From NCBI RefSeq assembly GCF_944377805.1, contig NZ_CALWFZ010000008.1, forward strand, positions 28,183 to 92,182: a stretch of DNA of 64,000 nt. The letters run 5' to 3'. A program made the translations under genes and the position numbers. This document shows positions 27,261 to 35,241 of the stretch, piece after piece. The stretch comes from an uncultured Mediterraneibacter sp. Lineage in GTDB: Bacteria > Bacillota > Clostridia > Lachnospirales > Lachnospiraceae. The notes under the pieces were generated by a model, which worked only from the letters and a program-made list of their open reading frames with translations, was not told the DNA's origin and did not search any database. Every line of letters begins with the position of its first letter. Position 1 is the first letter of the stretch.

Positions 27261-27287
27261 TTAGCACTCTTTTAAATCGAGTGCTAA
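27261..27287. promoter_or_regulatory. CIRCE element (HrcA operator) upstream of htpG
   Basis: Perfect inverted repeat TTAGCACTC - 9 bp - GAGTGCTAA, the exact CIRCE consensus bound by the heat-shock repressor HrcA. It sits just upstream of the htpG promoter. Its distal arm includes the stop codon of the upstream EamA gene, which ends at 27284. Confidence 0.95.
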
Positions 27288-28201
27288 CAATCTTGTTCCG
27301 GTCTGTTCACAATAATGCTCCCCGCGCACACAAGCGCCAGCGCCGCCAGATTTTTCCATTCCAGCACGGCCTCTCCGAGGATAATACCGGAGAGAGCTGT
27401 TCCAAATATAGGAATCGTAAATGTATACACAGCCACCTTTCCCACAGGATTATACTTCATCAGGACGGTCCATACACTGAACGCAACCGTGGAAAGCAGC
27501 GCCATATAAATAAGCAAGAGTATACTCTTTCCCGTAAATCCGGCAACCTGTCCGTCCATGAGCAGTCCGGTCACAATAAGAAGCGCGCCGCCCATCAATG
27601 TCTGGTACGCCGTGATCGTCATGGGGCTCTCCTGATCAGCTATAAGCTTGAGAAAAACCATACTGACCGCATACACGATGGTACAGATCAGTACCATCCC
27701 TTCCCCTCTCATCGAAAAGCCGCTGCCCCATGCGCCCGGGGCCAGATTCACCACGACGACGCCAAAAAGACCAAGTATACACCCCGCCGTCTTTTTCAGC
27801 GTCATCTTTTCATTTTTCAGCATGACATGAGCTGCAATCAGCGCGAAAAACCCCTGTGAGGCGTTGATGATCGAACCTTTCGTACCTGTCGTATAAGCAA
27901 GTCCGATATAAAAGCAGACATACTGAATCGTCGTCTGTAAGAGCCCCTGGCGAAAAACCGGCCAGATCGAGGAGCGCTTCATTGTCAGAACCTTCCGCTC
28001 GAGAACGCATCCGATCAGGAAGGTAAACACTCCCGAAAGGAAAAAACGGTATCCGGCAAAGAGGATCTGGCTTCCCGCTCCGTTAATATTCAGCCACTCA
28101 TACCCCAGTTTAATGCAGGGAAAAGCGCTTCCCCAAAGCGCGCAGCACAAAAGGGAAAGCGCAGTTACTGCTGCCGGCCTGTTATACAGTTTCGGGCGCA
28201 T
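27284..28201 (-). CDS. EamA/DMT-family membrane transporter
   Basis: A 305-residue protein with about ten membrane spans in two EamA repeats, beginning with CCALWGSAFPCIKLG and with TGTKGSIINASQGFFALIAAHV in the first half. The drug/metabolite transporter superfamily exports amino acids, sugars or metabolites; the substrate is not predictable. The ATG is 20 bp inside the end of the cyclophilin gene, with GGAG nine bases upstream, so the two are co-translated. Its stop codon is within the CIRCE operator of htpG. Confidence 0.9.
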   Translation of the reverse strand: MRPKLYNRPAAVTALSLLCCALWGSAFPCIKLGYEWLNINGAGSQILFAGYRFFLSGVFTFLIGCVLERKVLTMKRSSIWPVFRQGLLQTTIQYVCFYIGLAYTTGTKGSIINASQGFFALIAAHVMLKNEKMTLKKTAGCILGLFGVVVVNLAPGAWGSGFSMRGEGMVLICTIVYAVSMVFLKLIADQESPMTITAYQTLMGGALLIVTGLLMDGQVAGFTGKSILLLIYMALLSTVAFSVWTVLMKYNPVGKVAVYTFTIPIFGTALSGIILGEAVLEWKNLAALALVCAGSIIVNRPEQDC

Positions 28202-28700
28202 CGTATGCTTCTCCGAAAAGTTCCACCGTCACCTTTTTTATTCTCTGATCCTCCAGTGGACGGTCACTGTAGTCTGTCTCTGTTTCTGCGATTCTGTTCA
28301 CTGTGTCCATTCCTTCCGTGATCTTTCCGAACGCCGCATAAGCACCGTCAAGATGCGGAGATTTCTCATGCATAATAAAGAACTGGCTGCCCGCTGAGTC
28401 AGGGTGCATCGCACGGGCCATAGACAGTACGCCCGGATCATGCGCCAGGTCATTTTGAAAACCGTTCTGAGCAAACTCTCCTCTGATCGTGTATCCCGGG
28501 CCGCCCATACCTGTTCCGTCCGGGCATCCTCCCTGGATCATAAAGCCTCGGATTACTCTGTGGAAGATCAGTCCGTCATAAAATCCCTTATTCACTAAGG
28601 ATATAAAATTCTTCACCGTATTCGGTGCAATTTCCGGATACAGTTCCGCTTTCATAATGTCGCCGTTTTCCATCTCGAATGTTACAACTGGATTTGCCAT
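28182..28700 (-). CDS. cyclophilin-type peptidyl-prolyl isomerase
   Basis: A 172-residue single-domain cyclophilin with the active-site motifs FHRVIRGFMIQGG (catalytic Arg), GSQFFIMHE and LDGAYAAFGKITEGMD. It catalyses cis-trans isomerisation of prolyl bonds. No signal peptide, so it is cytoplasmic. The start MANPVV is chosen because AGAGG lies nine bases upstream; an earlier in-frame ATG overlaps that site. It overlaps the EamA transporter gene by 20 bp. Confidence 0.95.
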   Translation of the reverse strand: MANPVVTFEMENGDIMKAELYPEIAPNTVKNFISLVNKGFYDGLIFHRVIRGFMIQGGCPDGTGMGGPGYTIRGEFAQNGFQNDLAHDPGVLSMARAMHPDSAGSQFFIMHEKSPHLDGAYAAFGKITEGMDTVNRIAETETDYSDRPLEDQRIKKVTVELFGEAYDAPETV

Positions 28701-28787
28701 AATACCATACCTCTCCTTCATCTAAACTGCTTATTCTTCTAAAGCGCCCGCAACACTTTGACAGACACGCCCTTTATTCTATCCGAT

Positions 28788-29402
28788 TTACACCGCCCCG
28801 TCAATCAGCCTTAGTCCGATCAGACCTCCTTTTTCCTCATAACCGGTATCCCACAGATCTTTAAGCGAAAAGGTATAAGAGCTGCCATAGGTTGCCACGG
28901 TGATCCACATCCCGTCCGGCCGCTCCTCATATCCGTAACAGAGGAACCAGTGCCATACAAAATCTTTATAATACGCCTTCCTGTGACGCAGCATCAGATA
29001 GGGAACAGGAGTGCCGCCGTCAATATGGGAGCGGACAAAGTCCGCCGCCCTCTCGCACGGCTCCTCTCCGGGCAGTTCTTCCAGACGGATGTCTTTCTCC
29101 CCCGAGTCTCTCAGGTAAGCGCCAAACCCGTCTGTAAACAGATACAGCTTATTTATTCCGTTGATTCGGGGTTTCAGATAGGGCTTCATCTTCATCGAGA
29201 AATCCACATAGTCCTTCCGGCACAGCGCATGAAGATCATGGGGGTAGAGATGTTCCCGTCCTTTTTCAAGCGCCAGACAGATGCAGCAGTCGCATGCCGT
29301 GGCAGCGGCGCATCCGCCGATGTACATGACGACATTTCTGAACCACTCCTGGTTGCCTCCGACAGCTCCGTCTATTGTAAAATACTCAAGAATCTTTTTC
29401 AT
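28788..29402 (-). CDS. hypothetical protein, possible C39-like (papain-fold) cysteine protein
   Basis: I do not recognise a named family. The 204-residue product has an N-terminal block GGNQEWFRNVVMYIGGCAAA with a Gln and a Cys spaced as in papain-like C39 peptidases. A later block, WHWFLCYGYEE, offers the His, and VATYGSSYTFSLKDLW resembles the segment that ends such domains. Five Cys lie within residues 32-42 and nearby. No signal peptide or membrane segment is clear. The ATG at 29402 is the likely start, with GGAGG about 13 nt upstream. It is monocistronic. Peptidase-like fold is an inference, activity unknown. Confidence 0.55.
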   Translation of the reverse strand: MKKILEYFTIDGAVGGNQEWFRNVVMYIGGCAAATACDCCICLALEKGREHLYPHDLHALCRKDYVDFSMKMKPYLKPRINGINKLYLFTDGFGAYLRDSGEKDIRLEELPGEEPCERAADFVRSHIDGGTPVPYLMLRHRKAYYKDFVWHWFLCYGYEERPDGMWITVATYGSSYTFSLKDLWDTGYEEKGGLIGLRLIDGAV

Positions 29403-29510
29403 TACAAGCACACACCCTCCTGCTGTTTCTATTCGTACAGACACTATTATAGCATACGGTCTATGGTTGAAATGTACACTTTTTAATATTTTTTTTGGTC
29501 ACTCGTTACA

Positions 29511-29539
29511 TTGTCCGTTTTCCCCGTCTGGATTATACT
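29511..29539 (+). promoter_or_regulatory. promoter of ugpC/msmK
   Basis: TTGTCC (29511-29516) and TATACT (29534-29539) with a 17-bp spacer, 48 bp upstream of the ATG. Confidence 0.7.
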
Positions 29540-29586
29540 GATTTCAGATTCAACGAAACCAGTTATTTTTAAGGAGGCTACATAAA

Positions 29587-30699
29587 ATGGCAAGTTTATC
29601 ACTGGAAGGCATCCAGAAAATTTATCCGAACGGATTTCATGCAGTTAAAGATTTCAACCTCGACATTGAGGATAAAGAGTTCATCATCTTCGTAGGACCG
29701 TCCGGCTGTGGTAAGTCCACTACACTTCGTATGATCGCCGGTCTGGAAGACATCTCCGGCGGTACTCTCAAAATCGACGGAAAAGTAATGAACGACGTAG
29801 AGCCGAAGGACCGTGACATTGCAATGGTTTTCCAGAACTACGCCCTGTATCCGCACATGACTGTATATGATAATATGGCATTCGGTCTGAAACTCCGCAA
29901 GGTTCCGAAAGCCGAGATCGACAAGAAAGTCCGTGAAGCGGCAAGAATCCTTGATCTTGAAAAACTTCTTGACCGTAAGCCGAAGGCTCTCTCCGGTGGA
30001 CAAAGACAGCGTGTCGCTATGGGACGTGCGATCGTCCGTAACCCGAAGGTATTCCTTATGGACGAGCCTCTCTCCAACCTGGACGCAAAACTGAGAGTCC
30101 AGATGCGTATTGAGATTTCCAAGCTTCATGAGAATCTGGGCGCTACAATCATCTATGTAACGCACGATCAGACAGAGGCTATGACACTTGGTACAAGAAT
30201 TGTTGTTATGAAAGACGGAGTTGTTCAGCAGGTGGATACACCTCAGAATCTCTACAATACACCTTGCAATCTTTTTGTTGCGGGATTCATCGGATCTCCG
30301 CAGATGAACTTCATGGACGCCCTGTGTACAGTCAAAGGCGACGACGTTACACTTACTGTCGGCAAACATGTGCTGAAAGTTCCGGCTTCCAAGAAAAAAG
30401 CGCTCATCGACGGAGGATATGACGGAAAGACAGTTGTACTCGGAATCCGCCCTGAGGATGTGCATGATTCAGAGGCGTTTATCAGCAACTCACCGGACAG
30501 TATCATCGAGTCCACGATCAAAGTTTACGAGCTGCTTGGAGCCGAAGTGTTCCTGTACTTTGACGTAGAGGGCACTCAGATGACAGCACGGGTAAATCCG
30601 CGTACAACACTGAGAACAGGTGACAAAGCTGTATTCGCGCTCGACATGGAAAAGATCCACGTATTCGACAAAGAGACGGAGTTGACGATTACAAACTAA
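29587..30699 (+). CDS. ugpC: sugar ABC transporter ATP-binding protein, shared ATPase type
   Basis: A 370-residue ATPase of the UgpC/MsmK/MalK group. Walker A is GPSGCGKSTT near residue 38, Q-loop MVFQNYALYPHM, signature LSGGQRQRVAMGRAI, Walker B KVFLMDEPLSNLDAKLR and switch THDQTEAM. The C-terminal TOBE/OB regulatory domain begins near 240. No permease or binding protein genes are next to it, which fits a general ATPase serving several carbohydrate importers, as MsmK does in streptococci. AAGGAGG precedes the ATG, and a strong terminator follows. Confidence 0.93.
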   Translation: MASLSLEGIQKIYPNGFHAVKDFNLDIEDKEFIIFVGPSGCGKSTTLRMIAGLEDISGGTLKIDGKVMNDVEPKDRDIAMVFQNYALYPHMTVYDNMAFGLKLRKVPKAEIDKKVREAARILDLEKLLDRKPKALSGGQRQRVAMGRAIVRNPKVFLMDEPLSNLDAKLRVQMRIEISKLHENLGATIIYVTHDQTEAMTLGTRIVVMKDGVVQQVDTPQNLYNTPCNLFVAGFIGSPQMNFMDALCTVKGDDVTLTVGKHVLKVPASKKKALIDGGYDGKTVVLGIRPEDVHDSEAFISNSPDSIIESTIKVYELLGAEVFLYFDVEGTQMTARVNPRTTLRTGDKAVFALDMEKIHVFDKETELTITN

Positions 30700-30797
30700 T
30701 GCTTTAAAATTGGGATAGCAGCTGAGCGGCAGCAAAGATGCTATTCAACGCTGGTCACCTGACCGGCAGGCTTACCGCTTATCTATCATAATATGAG

Positions 30798-30832
30798 GGG
30801 CTGCACTTTCTGAATAAGTGCAGCCCTTTTAT
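30798..30832 (+). terminator. intrinsic terminator downstream of ugpC
   Basis: A perfect 11-bp stem GGGCTGCACTT / AAGTGCAGCCC followed by TTTTATT, about 100 bp after the ugpC stop. The roughly 100 bases between stop and hairpin hold no gene I can support. Confidence 0.9.
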
Positions 30833-30840
30833 TCGAGATA

Positions 30841-30918
30841 GCGCCAAGCCAAAATCCGGGCTTGCCCGAGACCTTTGCGGCCGCTTACAACCCCGGAATA
30901 TTCCTTCTGGAACTTCCG
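30841..30918 (-). repeat. dispersed 88-bp repeat, copy D (degenerate, shortened)
   Basis: On the minus strand the copy starts CGGAAGTTCC and keeps the TTCCGGGGTTGTAAGCGG core and the TTTTGGCTTG end. It lacks the last 10 bases and has a one-base shift. It lies between the ugpC terminator and the PucR-like gene, opposite in orientation to both. Its distal end abuts the ugpC terminator. Confidence 0.7.
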
Positions 30919-30945
30919 AAGAAAGCTCTAACGACGGAGAAAAAA

Positions 30946-31851
30946 ATGGATCAGAGACAAGAACTGGAAAAAGCGCTGTGTGAGCTCAAACGGATTACAG
31001 GCATTGCCCTTGAAATCCCCGACGACACAGAAGAAGATATGGGACATGCCCTTTCTCAGATACGCTGTCTGTGTACGGCATATAAAGAAAAATATAACAA
31101 GACAGATTTTCTGAACGGGCTTATGACAGGCGGAATCCCCTCCTATGATATACAGGAACGCGCCTCCCGCCTTCATATCAATCCGGAAGAAGAACGGGTT
31201 CTGTTTCTTCTGGAGTCAAAAGACCTGGATGAAACAGTAAATGAAATACTGAAAAATCTGTTTCCCTCCCGGACAAAGACTTATCTCGTCCCGGTGACAG
31301 AACATACCCTCGCCGTTCTCCGCCCTGTCCGCGCGTCTGAGACGCCCGATGACGTCCGGCGCACCGCTCAGACAATGGTTGACACGCTGAACACAGAAGC
31401 TCTGATGAGAGTCCATCTCTCCTACAGCTGTGTCATAAACAGTCTCTCAGATCTCCAGGAGGCTTTTCGTGAGACGAGTCTGGCTCTGAAAGTCGGAAAG
31501 CTTTTCTATTCTGAACAGACCGTGTTTCCGTACAACGAACTGGGAATCGGACGCCTGATCTACCAGCTTCCGGCTTCCCTGTGCGAGAATTTTCTAAAGG
31601 AGATCTTCGGAGCTGATATTCCGAATTCATTTGACGAGGAACTTCTTGGAACAATCAACCGGTTCTTTCAGAATAACCTTAATATAGCCGAGACTTCCCG
31701 GCAACTCCATATGCACCGGAATACACTGATCTACCGCCTGGATCAGATCCAGAAAAAGACCGGTTTGGACGTCCGCCTCTTTGAAGATGCCATGACGTTC
31801 AAGATCGCCACTATGGTACTAAACTATTTACAAGCAGAAAGGAAACATTAG
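30946..31851 (+). CDS. PucR/CdaR-type helix-turn-helix regulator
   Basis: A 301-residue protein whose C-terminus is the PucR-type HTH: FFQNNLNIAETSRQLHMHRN followed by TLIYRLDQIQKKTGLDVR. The central region (about 80-230) resembles the GGDEF-like CdaR domain found before such HTHs. These proteins are transcription activators for sugar-diacid, purine or proline use; the ligand here is unknown. ATG 30946 has GGAG six bases upstream. The frame runs 28 codons further upstream, but those codons lie in repeat copy D and have no ribosome binding site. Confidence 0.85.
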   Translation: MDQRQELEKALCELKRITGIALEIPDDTEEDMGHALSQIRCLCTAYKEKYNKTDFLNGLMTGGIPSYDIQERASRLHINPEEERVLFLLESKDLDETVNEILKNLFPSRTKTYLVPVTEHTLAVLRPVRASETPDDVRRTAQTMVDTLNTEALMRVHLSYSCVINSLSDLQEAFRETSLALKVGKLFYSEQTVFPYNELGIGRLIYQLPASLCENFLKEIFGADIPNSFDEELLGTINRFFQNNLNIAETSRQLHMHRNTLIYRLDQIQKKTGLDVRLFEDAMTFKIATMVLNYLQAERKH

Positions 31852-31854
31852 ACT

Positions 31855-32355
31855 ATGAACGACGCATTATATGAACAGCTTGTTCCATGCAGGCCAAAAG
31901 CTTATGATCTTCCGGTCAGAATCCTCGTGATCGTTCTGATCGTTGCGGTTGCCCTGCTCGGAATGCCCCTTATCGGTTTCCTGTCATTTATGATCGCAGT
32001 CATACTGGCAGTTATCGCATACTATTTTGTATTCCCGAAACTTAATGTAGAATACGAATATATCATCCTGAACCATGATCTCCAGATCGACGCGATCTAC
32101 AACAAGGCGAAACGCAAGCGCATGCAGAGTTTTGATATACAGGCCGCTGAGATTATTGCCCCAAAGGGATCTCCACGGCTGAACTCTTTCCGCCCGGATA
32201 AAATATTCGACTATACATCCGGCAACCCGTCCGCAAAAGCATACGCTGTCATGCTTCCGATAGATCAGAAGAATGTGTGCGTCTTTATCGAACCGGATGA
32301 AAAAATGGTAGACCATATGAAACAGTGGATGGGGATGAAAATGTACCAGGATTAA
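31855..32355 (+). CDS. DUF6106-like membrane protein
   Basis: A 166-residue protein with two adjacent membrane segments (residues 21-40 and 42-58), then a basic soluble domain of about 100 residues (KAKRKRMQSFDIQAAEIIAP...). It resembles a small Lachnospiraceae family I recall as DUF6106; the function is unknown. It starts 3 bp after the PucR-type regulator stop, so it is in the same operon. A terminator follows. Confidence 0.6.
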   Translation: MNDALYEQLVPCRPKAYDLPVRILVIVLIVAVALLGMPLIGFLSFMIAVILAVIAYYFVFPKLNVEYEYIILNHDLQIDAIYNKAKRKRMQSFDIQAAEIIAPKGSPRLNSFRPDKIFDYTSGNPSAKAYAVMLPIDQKNVCVFIEPDEKMVDHMKQWMGMKMYQD

Positions 32356-32369
32356 TTTCGGAAACTGAG

Positions 32370-32418
32370 AAATAACAAGAGCTTGAGATACAACATATCC
32401 CAAGCTCTTATTGTTATA
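32370..32418. terminator. bidirectional terminator before trxB
   Basis: A long hairpin with arms AATAACAAGAGCTTG and CAAGCTCTTATTGTTAT between the convergent DUF6106-like gene and trxB. Confidence 0.8.
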
Positions 32419-32442
32419 ATTTCACCTGTATGAAAATCCGAT

Positions 32443-33348
32443 TTAATCCACAACAAATTTGCACGCCGCCAATGCTGCCACAGCTCCGTCCGCCGCTGCG
32501 GTTGTCAGCTGCCTTACTTCTTTTGTCCGGCAGTCGCCCGCCGCGAAAATCCCCGGATGAGACGTAACACAGTCCTCCGCAGCCAGTATAAATCCGTTCT
32601 CATCCAGCTTTACGGCGTCGGCAAATATTTCATTTCTCGGAATCTGACCCACTGCGATAAACACGCCGGACACTTCAAGTTTATATTCCTTTCCTGTCTT
32701 TTTATTGTTCACAATGATACGCTCTACCGAACTGTCTCCGATAATCTCCCTGACCGTACAGTTCAGCACAAACTCAACATTCTCCTTTTCCTCCAGGCGC
32801 TTTACGATCCGATTCTCCCCACGGAATTCATCTCTTCTGTGAATCAGATAGACCTTGCGGCAGTAGTTTGAGAGAAATTCCGCATCCTGAAGAGCTGTGC
32901 TTCCGCCGCCCACAACGGCCACATCACGCCCGCGGAAAAACGCTCCGTCACAGGTTGCACAGTAAGAAACGCCGGATCCTGTGAGCCGCTCTTCATTTGG
33001 CACTCCCAGATGCCGGTGAGTTACCCCGGTTGCCAGGATAATGCTCCTGCACGGATATTCTTTTCCCGTGGTCTCTATTACTTTGACTCCTCCCTCATCC
33101 CTGATTCCCGTCACCTGCTCCGTCACGGTCTCAGCTCCCAGCTTCATCGCCTGATCCAGGAGATTCATGGAGAATTCACTGCCGCTTACGCTGGCAATGC
33201 CGGGATAGTTCTCTACATTCGGGGAAGATGTGATCTGACCGCCAAATGTGCTCCCTTCGATAATAATTGTCCGTTTCCCGGCGCGCTGTCCATAGATAGC
33301 CGCTGTCATACCTGCGGTACCTCCGCCGATAATCCCTATATCATACAT
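32443..33348 (-). CDS. trxB: thioredoxin-disulfide reductase family protein
   Basis: A 301-residue flavoprotein. The FAD-binding motif IIGGGTAGMTAAIY is at the N-terminus, the redox-active CATC is in GVSYCATCDGAFF near residue 130, the NADPH motif is VVGGGSTALQDAEFL, and the C-terminal FAD motif is GIFAAGDCRTKEVRQLTTAAADG. It reduces thioredoxin using NADPH. ATG 33348 is chosen, with AGGAA close upstream. No thioredoxin gene is adjacent. The 177 bp between trxB and proC hold no gene I can support. Confidence 0.93.
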   Translation of the reverse strand: MYDIGIIGGGTAGMTAAIYGQRAGKRTIIIEGSTFGGQITSSPNVENYPGIASVSGSEFSMNLLDQAMKLGAETVTEQVTGIRDEGGVKVIETTGKEYPCRSIILATGVTHRHLGVPNEERLTGSGVSYCATCDGAFFRGRDVAVVGGGSTALQDAEFLSNYCRKVYLIHRRDEFRGENRIVKRLEEKENVEFVLNCTVREIIGDSSVERIIVNNKKTGKEYKLEVSGVFIAVGQIPRNEIFADAVKLDENGFILAAEDCVTSHPGIFAAGDCRTKEVRQLTTAAADGAVAALAACKFVVD

Positions 33349-33525
33349 ATTCCTGTCTTCCTTTCTACAAATAATATTATTCCCCAATGTCCCGCTTTTC
33401 TGCGGGTATCTGGCTACATTCTATCACTTCATAGAAATATATGTCAATAGACAGACTCAACATCTAGCCCATCCCGGAAATCCACGCACTAGATATTGAT
33501 ACTTCATCTTGTATCCAACGCAGTT

Positions 33526-34335
33526 CTACAGCTTCCTTGAGACATCGGCACATGCTTTCATCGCCTCAAACACCGCGCTGCGGAATCCCTTTTCTTCCAG
33601 AACGCGAACCGCCTCTATCGTCGTCCCTCCGGGCGAGCAGACCATATCTTTTAGTTCTCCCGGATGCCTGCCCGTCTCCAAAACCATTTTGGCGCTGCCG
33701 AGTACCGCCTGGGCTGCAAAGCCGTACGCCTGCTGCCGGGGCATCCCTTCTGCCACGGCAGCATCCGCCATCGCCTCGATGAACAGAAATACATATGCCG
33801 GAGAACTTCCGCTCACTGCTACAACCGCATCGATAAGATGTTCCGGTACCAGTTCAACTTTCCCGAAAGCTCCCAGTATCTTAAGCGCATACTCCTTTTC
33901 TTCCTCTGTCACATATTCATTCGCGCATGCCGCAGTCATCCCCTCTCCCACAAGCGCCGGCGTATTCGGCATTGTACGCACGATCTTCACTTTCTTTTGA
34001 AACTGCTCCTCAAGCCAGGAAAGCGTCTTGCCGGGCGCGATTGTGATAATAAGCTGATCCTCTCTGATGCAGTCTCTTATCTCTTCGACCGCCGCCGCAT
34101 AATACTGGGGTTTCACGGAAAGAACGAGTACTTCCGCCCTGCGGGCAGCCTCAAGGTTATCCTCTGTCATTTCGATGCCGTATGCCTCTTCCGCCTTTTT
34201 TCGTCCTGCCGCAGATATGTCCGATCCAATAATCTGATCCGGCGAAAAGATCTTTCTTTTTATAATTCCGCCAATAATAGCTCCCGCCATATTCCCTGTG
34301 CCGATAAAGCCCAACTTCATTCTGTCCTGTGCCAT
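33526..34335 (-). CDS. proC: pyrroline-5-carboxylate reductase
   Basis: A 269-residue enzyme for the last step of proline synthesis. The dinucleotide-binding motif LGFIGTGNMAGAIIGG is at the N-terminus. VRTMPNTPALVGEGMT and the C-terminal signature block SPGGTTIEAVRVLEEKGFRSAV are typical of ProC. ATG 34335 has GAGGAG nine bases upstream. It is 72 bp downstream of the acylphosphatase gene on the same strand and may be co-transcribed with it. Confidence 0.96.
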   Translation of the reverse strand: MAQDRMKLGFIGTGNMAGAIIGGIIKRKIFSPDQIIGSDISAAGRKKAEEAYGIEMTEDNLEAARRAEVLVLSVKPQYYAAAVEEIRDCIREDQLIITIAPGKTLSWLEEQFQKKVKIVRTMPNTPALVGEGMTAACANEYVTEEEKEYALKILGAFGKVELVPEHLIDAVVAVSGSSPAYVFLFIEAMADAAVAEGMPRQQAYGFAAQAVLGSAKMVLETGRHPGELKDMVCSPGGTTIEAVRVLEEKGFRSAVFEAMKACADVSRKL

Positions 34336-34407
34336 CTTCTTCAACTCCTCTTCTATATCTTCCTATTATTTTTGTTTTTAATATGTCTCTGATCCCGGCC
34401 CTTCGGG

Positions 34408-34680
34408 CTACCTTACCGAAAAATTCTTCTCGCCATCCACAAGCGGAATCTCTTTTGCATCCATCCACTCTATCGTGATGAATCTGTCATGATTCAGTCC
34501 GACCAGAAGCTTATTGATTCGCGCCTCACGTCCCTGGACCTCAAGGGTCACTGTACCGTTACACTCATTTCGCACCCATCCGGTAAGATCCAGTGACTGG
34601 GCAAGGTATTTCGCTGTGTACCGGAAACCGACGCCCTGAACTCTTCCGTGAAACACAATATGTTTTCTTATATCTGACAT
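34408..34680 (-). CDS. acylphosphatase
   Basis: A 90-residue acylphosphatase with both catalytic residues: Arg in GRVQGVGFRYTA and Asn in GWVRNECNGTV. It hydrolyses acyl phosphates such as acetyl phosphate or 1,3-bisphosphoglycerate. The length is standard. Confidence 0.95.
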   Translation of the reverse strand: MSDIRKHIVFHGRVQGVGFRYTAKYLAQSLDLTGWVRNECNGTVTLEVQGREARINKLLVGLNHDRFITIEWMDAKEIPLVDGEKNFSVR

Positions 34681-34739
34681 TTTCTTTTCCTCCTTTTCCT
34701 ATTTTATCCCGTGAACAGGAGAAAATCAATCCGTCATTC

Positions 34740-34768
34740 TTGTATCTTCGCCCTCTTCATGTTATACT
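34740..34768 (+). promoter_or_regulatory. promoter of the TM1266-hydE-hydG operon
   Basis: TTGTAT (34740-34745) and TATACT (34763-34768) with a 17-bp spacer. It is 225 bp upstream of the first start codon, leaving a long leader. Confidence 0.7.
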
Positions 34769-34774
34769 GGTCAG

Positions 34775-34955
34775 GACAGACGTTCTGACTGTAAAGGGTA
34801 TCTGCGGGAGCAGTATTCCTGAGCAAAAAGGCGCCATAACGGATCATTCACTATATCGGAAATGTCATTGGCCGCGGAGACTGTATAGGTTTCCCTCTTT
34901 GCCGCCTTATTATTTCCGGAGAGTATCCATGCGCCATTACGGCGCTTTTTTTGTT
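34775..34955 (+). promoter_or_regulatory. structured leader with intrinsic terminator upstream of the hydrogenase-maturation operon (candidate riboswitch/attenuator)
   Basis: No gene fits 34681-34992. The leader contains nested stems: CGGAAAT (34857-34863) with ATTTCCG (34912-34918), and inside it GGAGAC (34876-34881) with GTTTCC (34889-34894). A terminator follows: GCGCC (34931-34935), GGCGC (34941-34945), then seven T. The terminator's left-arm region GCGCCATTACGG (34931-34942) is nearly duplicated 100 nt upstream as GCGCCATAACGG (34831-34842), so the upstream copy can compete for the right arm. I do not recognise it as a known riboswitch class. Confidence 0.6.
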
Positions 34956-34992
34956 TTCATATCTGTGCACAACATGTTAAAAGGAGGCTGAA

Positions 34993-35241
34993 ATGGAAAA
35001 TAGAATCGCGCTCATCGGCATTATTCTGGAATCAAGAGAATCTGTCGATGAACTGAATCATCTTCTGAGCCGATACGGCGAATATGTAATCGGCAGAATG
35101 GGAATTCCTTATCGGGAAAAAGGCATCCATGTCATCAGCGTGGCAATGGATGCGCCAAATAACGTCATCAGCGCTCTCTCCGGCAAACTGGGGATGCTGC
35201 CGGGAGTCAGCACAAAGACGATCTACGGGAAAAACATATGA
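34993..35241 (+). CDS. TM1266-family putative regulator of the iron-only hydrogenase system
   Basis: An 82-residue ACT-like small protein (MENRIALIGIILESRESVDELN...VISVAMDAPNNVISALSGKLG) of the family found beside [FeFe]-hydrogenase maturation genes. Its role is thought to be regulatory but is not established. AAAGGAGG lies five bases before the ATG. Its stop overlaps the hydE start as ATGA. Confidence 0.88.
   Translation: MENRIALIGIILESRESVDELNHLLSRYGEYVIGRMGIPYREKGIHVISVAMDAPNNVISALSGKLGMLPGVSTKTIYGKNI

Noticed and set aside
29599-30465. 288-codon minus-strand frame
   Set aside because: Fully antisense to ugpC, which has all ABC ATPase motifs.
30700-30797. Possible small RNA between the ugpC stop and its terminator
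   Set aside because: No promoter or convincing conserved structure; best read as 3' UTR.
30862-30945. N-terminal extension of the PucR-type regulator
   Set aside because: The 28 codons lie in repeat copy D and lack a ribosome binding site; ATG 30946 has GGAG at correct spacing.
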